Positions 61,609 through 64,000 of a DNA stretch of 64,000 nucleotides are shown here, in pieces (the first letter of the stretch is position 1; each line of letters starts with the position of its first letter). The notes under the pieces are model-generated. The model saw only the letters and a list, made by a program, of their open reading frames with translations. It searched no databases and was not told the origin of the DNA. Origin of the DNA: Desmospora activa DSM 45169 (GTDB lineage Bacteria > Bacillota > Bacilli > Thermoactinomycetales > DSM-45169); contig NZ_PZZP01000001.1 of the NCBI RefSeq assembly GCF_003046315.1, positions 1,364,001 to 1,428,000 on the forward strand, read 5' to 3'. Position numbers and translations under genes: made by a program.

Positions 61609-62952
61609 TTGTTCGGGATGATATTGCGCCATGCGGGTTCCATTTTGCAATTGCGGCAAGCCTTGTCGCAAAATTTAAGCATATGGATGAAGCGAGGGTT
61701 GGTTGAGGATATCGTACTTTTGATTGGATCTGCCTCCGGATCTCCGACTCCCCCAAAACTAGAATGGACGCATGGGATTCAAAGGACGGACGTTAGCGGC
61801 AATCATTGGGGAGATGCCATGAATAACGCTCTCAACCAGCTGTCATCCCACTGGATTTGTTCTGTTTCAACCGATTGGCTAAGCCATCCTACCATTCTTG
61901 AAGACACATTAATAAAATTAAAACAACAGATCCAAATGCTCCCTCAAGGCGCAAGTATTCGTGTAGAGGGTAAGAACCAACGCCCTCTTTTTTGCTGCTG
62001 GAACGGACCTTATGTAAAAAAGCATGGGGGATGGCCGTCAAAAAAAGAATGGCCTTTCTCTGAACAGGCGGATGATTTTCTTTGGTCCACGCTTCCTTTT
62101 TCCGCGAAAACGAGAGTGACGCTAGACTGGAACCCCCTCCATCCAGGGGGATCCGTATGGGAGCGAGAGAAACAGAAGTGGATCGATCATTTTTTGGGCG
62201 GATTGGAACAGGCGCAGCCTCGACAAACCGCTACCACCCAACCGACAATATCCATCCTGCTGCCCGTCTACAACGGAGCTGATACCATCTCGTGGACCAT
62301 CACCTCCGCTCTCTACCAAACCCATCCCGATTTTGAGCTAATTGTGATCGATGACGGTTCTAACGACACCACGGCGAAGGAAGTACGTAAATTTGATGAC
62401 CCACGGATTCGGTGGTTACCCCGTCCCGTTAATCGGGGGAAGGTGTATTGTTTAAACGAGGCTTGGCAAAAGACGAGGGGAAAGTGGCTGTTGGAGTTAG
62501 ATGCCGATGATTGGCTCAGTCCAGAGGCACTCGCATGGGTACAACGTTCCGTGCAGGAAGTGCCGCCAGAAGTCGCTCTCCTTTATGGAGATCGGATATT
62601 CTGGCAGGAAGATCCGACGGGCCGACTCATTTGTCGAACCTACAGAAAGGGGTATCCAATCCAATCGTTTCAACATTATCTAAACGATCTGACCCCGGTC
62701 GGCCCGCGCATCTATCGGCGGGAAGCCATCTGCCAGATCGGCGGATGGCCGGTAGATGATTATGGGGAAGGGAGGTTGTATGAAGATATCCGGGTAGTGT
62801 TAAAACTGCTGGAAACCCACCAAATCCGATATGTCCCAGGCTCCCACTACCACGTCCGACTTCGAGCTGACAGCGTCTCCCATAAAAACGCCAACCATTT
62901 CTCCGCCTGGAAAGAGTGGCTTCTCTGCCGTTATTCAAGCAATCGATCTTAA
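61609..62952 (+). CDS. GT2-family glycosyltransferase with N-terminal extension
   Basis: A 447-residue protein. The GT-A domain starts near residue 215 (TISILLPVYNGADTISWTI, FELIVIDDGSNDTT, LLELDADDWLS with the metal-binding DxD), followed by GPRIYRREAICQIGGWP and EDIRVVLKLLE. The first 210 residues look like a second, degenerate glycosyltransferase-like unit (DIVLLIGSASG, TDWLSHPTILEDTL). The start is a TTG at 61609 with GAGGTG nearby. Bacillales use such genes in spore-coat or cell-surface sugar synthesis. Confidence 0.85.
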   Translation: MFGMILRHAGSILQLRQALSQNLSIWMKRGLVEDIVLLIGSASGSPTPPKLEWTHGIQRTDVSGNHWGDAMNNALNQLSSHWICSVSTDWLSHPTILEDTLIKLKQQIQMLPQGASIRVEGKNQRPLFCCWNGPYVKKHGGWPSKKEWPFSEQADDFLWSTLPFSAKTRVTLDWNPLHPGGSVWEREKQKWIDHFLGGLEQAQPRQTATTQPTISILLPVYNGADTISWTITSALYQTHPDFELIVIDDGSNDTTAKEVRKFDDPRIRWLPRPVNRGKVYCLNEAWQKTRGKWLLELDADDWLSPEALAWVQRSVQEVPPEVALLYGDRIFWQEDPTGRLICRTYRKGYPIQSFQHYLNDLTPVGPRIYRREAICQIGGWPVDDYGEGRLYEDIRVVLKLLETHQIRYVPGSHYHVRLRADSVSHKNANHFSAWKEWLLCRYSSNRS

Positions 62953-63158
62953 GCGACGATGATCCGGATAAACCCGATGGCAAAATTATGAATGGTAACC
63001 GTAGCGGGTGGATATCCGGGAGTGACCGATACTTGCACAACAATCGTAGCTGGACCTGCGGAGAGAAGCCTTCCTGTTGTCAACCCCGCTGCAGTCATCA
63101 CTTCTACCTGGGAACCGATAAACTGGCGCAAACGTTGATAAAGAAGCAATCTATCCAC
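62949..63158 (-). CDS. Small DUF2642-like protein
   Basis: A 69-residue protein. GSQVEVMTAAGLTTGRLLSAGPATIVVQV resembles the LSm-like DUF2642 block of spore-coat proteins. It overlaps the glycosyltransferase stop by four bases on the opposite strand and lies 6 bases after the longer DUF2642-like gene. Confidence 0.65.
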   Translation of the reverse strand: MDRLLLYQRLRQFIGSQVEVMTAAGLTTGRLLSAGPATIVVQVSVTPGYPPATVTIHNFAIGFIRIIVA

Positions 63159-63164
63159 CCCCTA

Positions 63165-63641
63165 TCAGATTCTGCTGATACTGACGAAGTTTTCGAATGG
63201 GATGAGCACGATATTTCCACTAGCCTCCCGGATTTCTAGATAATCGTTACCTACACTAACCAAAACACCCTGTACCGTTCCATAACGAGTGGTAACCTCT
63301 ACATTTTGATTGAGAAATGGTAACAATTGTTCACGCAACGCCTGGTATCGCGCATTCAACAGATCGAGAAGTTCCTGTCTCAACCGTGCAAGCTCCGCTC
63401 TTAAAATAAATAAAGCACGCTGTAGAATCCTTCGCTCCAGCAACCTAAGCTGGCCTTGCCATCTGCGGACAACTCTTTTCGGAAAACGGATAACCCTTTT
63501 CGGCTTTCGGAAGCGAAGGCGTTTTTTTCGCTTAGGTGGACATTTTCGCTTTTTTGGCGGGCATAATTTGACCCACTGGCAATCTCGGCTCCGTTGCGGT
63601 TTCTTCCTTACCAATCGTCTTCCTCTTTTTTTCATTGCCAT
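63165..63641 (-). CDS. Highly basic protein with C-terminal DUF2642-like domain
   Basis: A protein of about 158 residues. The first 60 residues are extremely rich in Lys, Arg and Pro (CPPKKRKCPPKRKKRLRFRK), followed by a helical segment (RILQRALFILRAELARLRQ) and a C-terminal NQNVEVTTRYGTVQGVLVS ... VLIPFENFVSI domain like DUF2642. The basic tail could bind DNA or acidic polymers in the spore. The ATG at 63641 has AAAGGTGG upstream. Confidence 0.7.
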   Translation of the reverse strand: MAMKKRGRRLVRKKPQRSRDCQWVKLCPPKKRKCPPKRKKRLRFRKPKRVIRFPKRVVRRWQGQLRLLERRILQRALFILRAELARLRQELLDLLNARYQALREQLLPFLNQNVEVTTRYGTVQGVLVSVGNDYLEIREASGNIVLIPFENFVSISRI

Positions 63642-63661
63642 CACGGCACCACCTTTCTTTT

Positions 63662-64000
63662 CTACTCCTTAGAATCCGCATGACGATCGCGTTCGATTTG
63701 TTCCAGGGCGACCACGATGTTTTCGGCAAAAGAGCGTTTTGTCAAGCGACTTGCCGTCTCTTCACCTCCCCGAACCAGCCTACGGGCTAAATTGGGATTG
63801 GAAAGAATCGAACGGATTCCTGTAGCTACTGCCTCAGGATGTTTAGGCGGTACAACATAGGCGCTTTCCAGATGACGACAAAAATCCATCACCCCACCGG
63901 AATTCGTAGTGACGACAGGGGTTCCGCAGGCCATCGCCTCCAAGGGTGGTAAGCCAAACCCTTCAATCCAAGAGGTGGAAACAAACACATCAGCCGCACG
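63662..64000 (-). CDS. GT4-family glycosyltransferase (partial, cut by window end)
   Basis: The C-terminal part of a GT-B enzyme. STSWIEGFGLPPLEAMACGTPVVTTNSGGVMDF is the donor-binding E-x7-E block, followed by HPEAVATGIRSIL. The N-terminal part lies beyond the right edge. Confidence 0.85.
   Translation of the reverse strand, partial: RAADVFVSTSWIEGFGLPPLEAMACGTPVVTTNSGGVMDFCRHLESAYVVPPKHPEAVATGIRSILSNPNLARRLVRGGEETASRLTKRSFAENIVVALEQIERDRHADSKE

Overview
The window looks like the chromosome of a Gram-positive, endospore-forming Firmicute, possibly of the Thermoactinomycetaceae/Bacillales type. This is inferred from strong AGGAGG-like ribosome sites, frequent GTG/TTG starts, a SpoIIM-family protein, a bacterial nitric oxide synthase, DUF2642-like proteins that resemble spore-coat proteins, and FabF/FabH/FabI-type lipid enzymes. 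No rRNA, tRNA or CRISPR array was seen. Most genes lie on the minus strand.

Positions 1-5000 hold housekeeping or accessory genes: a TAXI-family TRAP receptor (cut by the window edge), nitric oxide synthase oxygenase, an SDR reductase coupled to an RDD membrane protein, and a SpoIIM-family membrane protein. A tyrosine recombinase follows at 4987-5949.

Positions 6061-12642 hold the first highlight, a retron-like system. A minus-strand operon encodes a HEAT/ARM-repeat protein, a winged-helix plus SWIM zinc-finger protein and a YADD reverse transcriptase with retron-like motifs. Upstream are two tandem copies, about 477 bp apart, of a structured non-coding element. Each copy has its own TTGACA-N17-TATTAT/TAAAAT promoter, msr-like hairpins, an AGC candidate branch site, a long msd-like stem, a1/a2-like complementary ends and a terminator. 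The sequence of the long stem differs between copies while pairing is kept on both arms, and a short hairpin shows two compensatory pair changes. Two ncRNAs serving one reverse transcriptase is not the usual retron layout.

Positions 12733-22630 hold a PspA/IM30 protein, a small protein with an L7/L12-C-terminal-like segment, a large TPM-domain protein, an O6-alkylguanine methyltransferase, a DUF6526-like membrane protein, a PadR regulator with a MacB/FtsX-type ABC exporter, and a GNAT acetyltransferase.

Positions 22826-61284 hold the second highlight, a large biosynthetic cluster for a probable lipopeptide. Two NRPSs give four modules (C-A-T three times, then C-A-T-TE). The gene order is not the expected assembly order, because the TE sits on the upstream gene. 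The first A domain reads as serine-specific (DVWHFSLVDK). A cysteine-synthase-like enzyme, a GHMP kinase and an argininosuccinate-lyase homologue form a set that could make 2,3-diaminobutyrate from threonine. An ATP-grasp ligase, a threonine-aldolase-like enzyme, a type II thioesterase (frameshifted at an 8-base homopolymer) and a hot-dog protein lacking the usual catalytic His share that operon with FabF. A second operon (49766-59865) carries a dedicated fatty-acid kit: FabG, two stand-alone acyltransferases, an ABC exporter, an acyl ligase, an aldehyde-dehydrogenase-like enzyme, a ThDP enzyme, KAS III and an ACP. A FabI lies on the plus strand between the operons. A palindrome of the form TATACT-G-AGTATA occurs before the PadR-linked exporter and before a cluster lipoprotein, with imperfect versions before the FabF and FabG operons, suggesting shared control. 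A LuxR-type regulator closes the cluster.

Positions 61609-64000 hold a GT2 glycosyltransferase, two DUF2642-like proteins and a GT4 glycosyltransferase cut by the window end, possibly a spore-surface locus.
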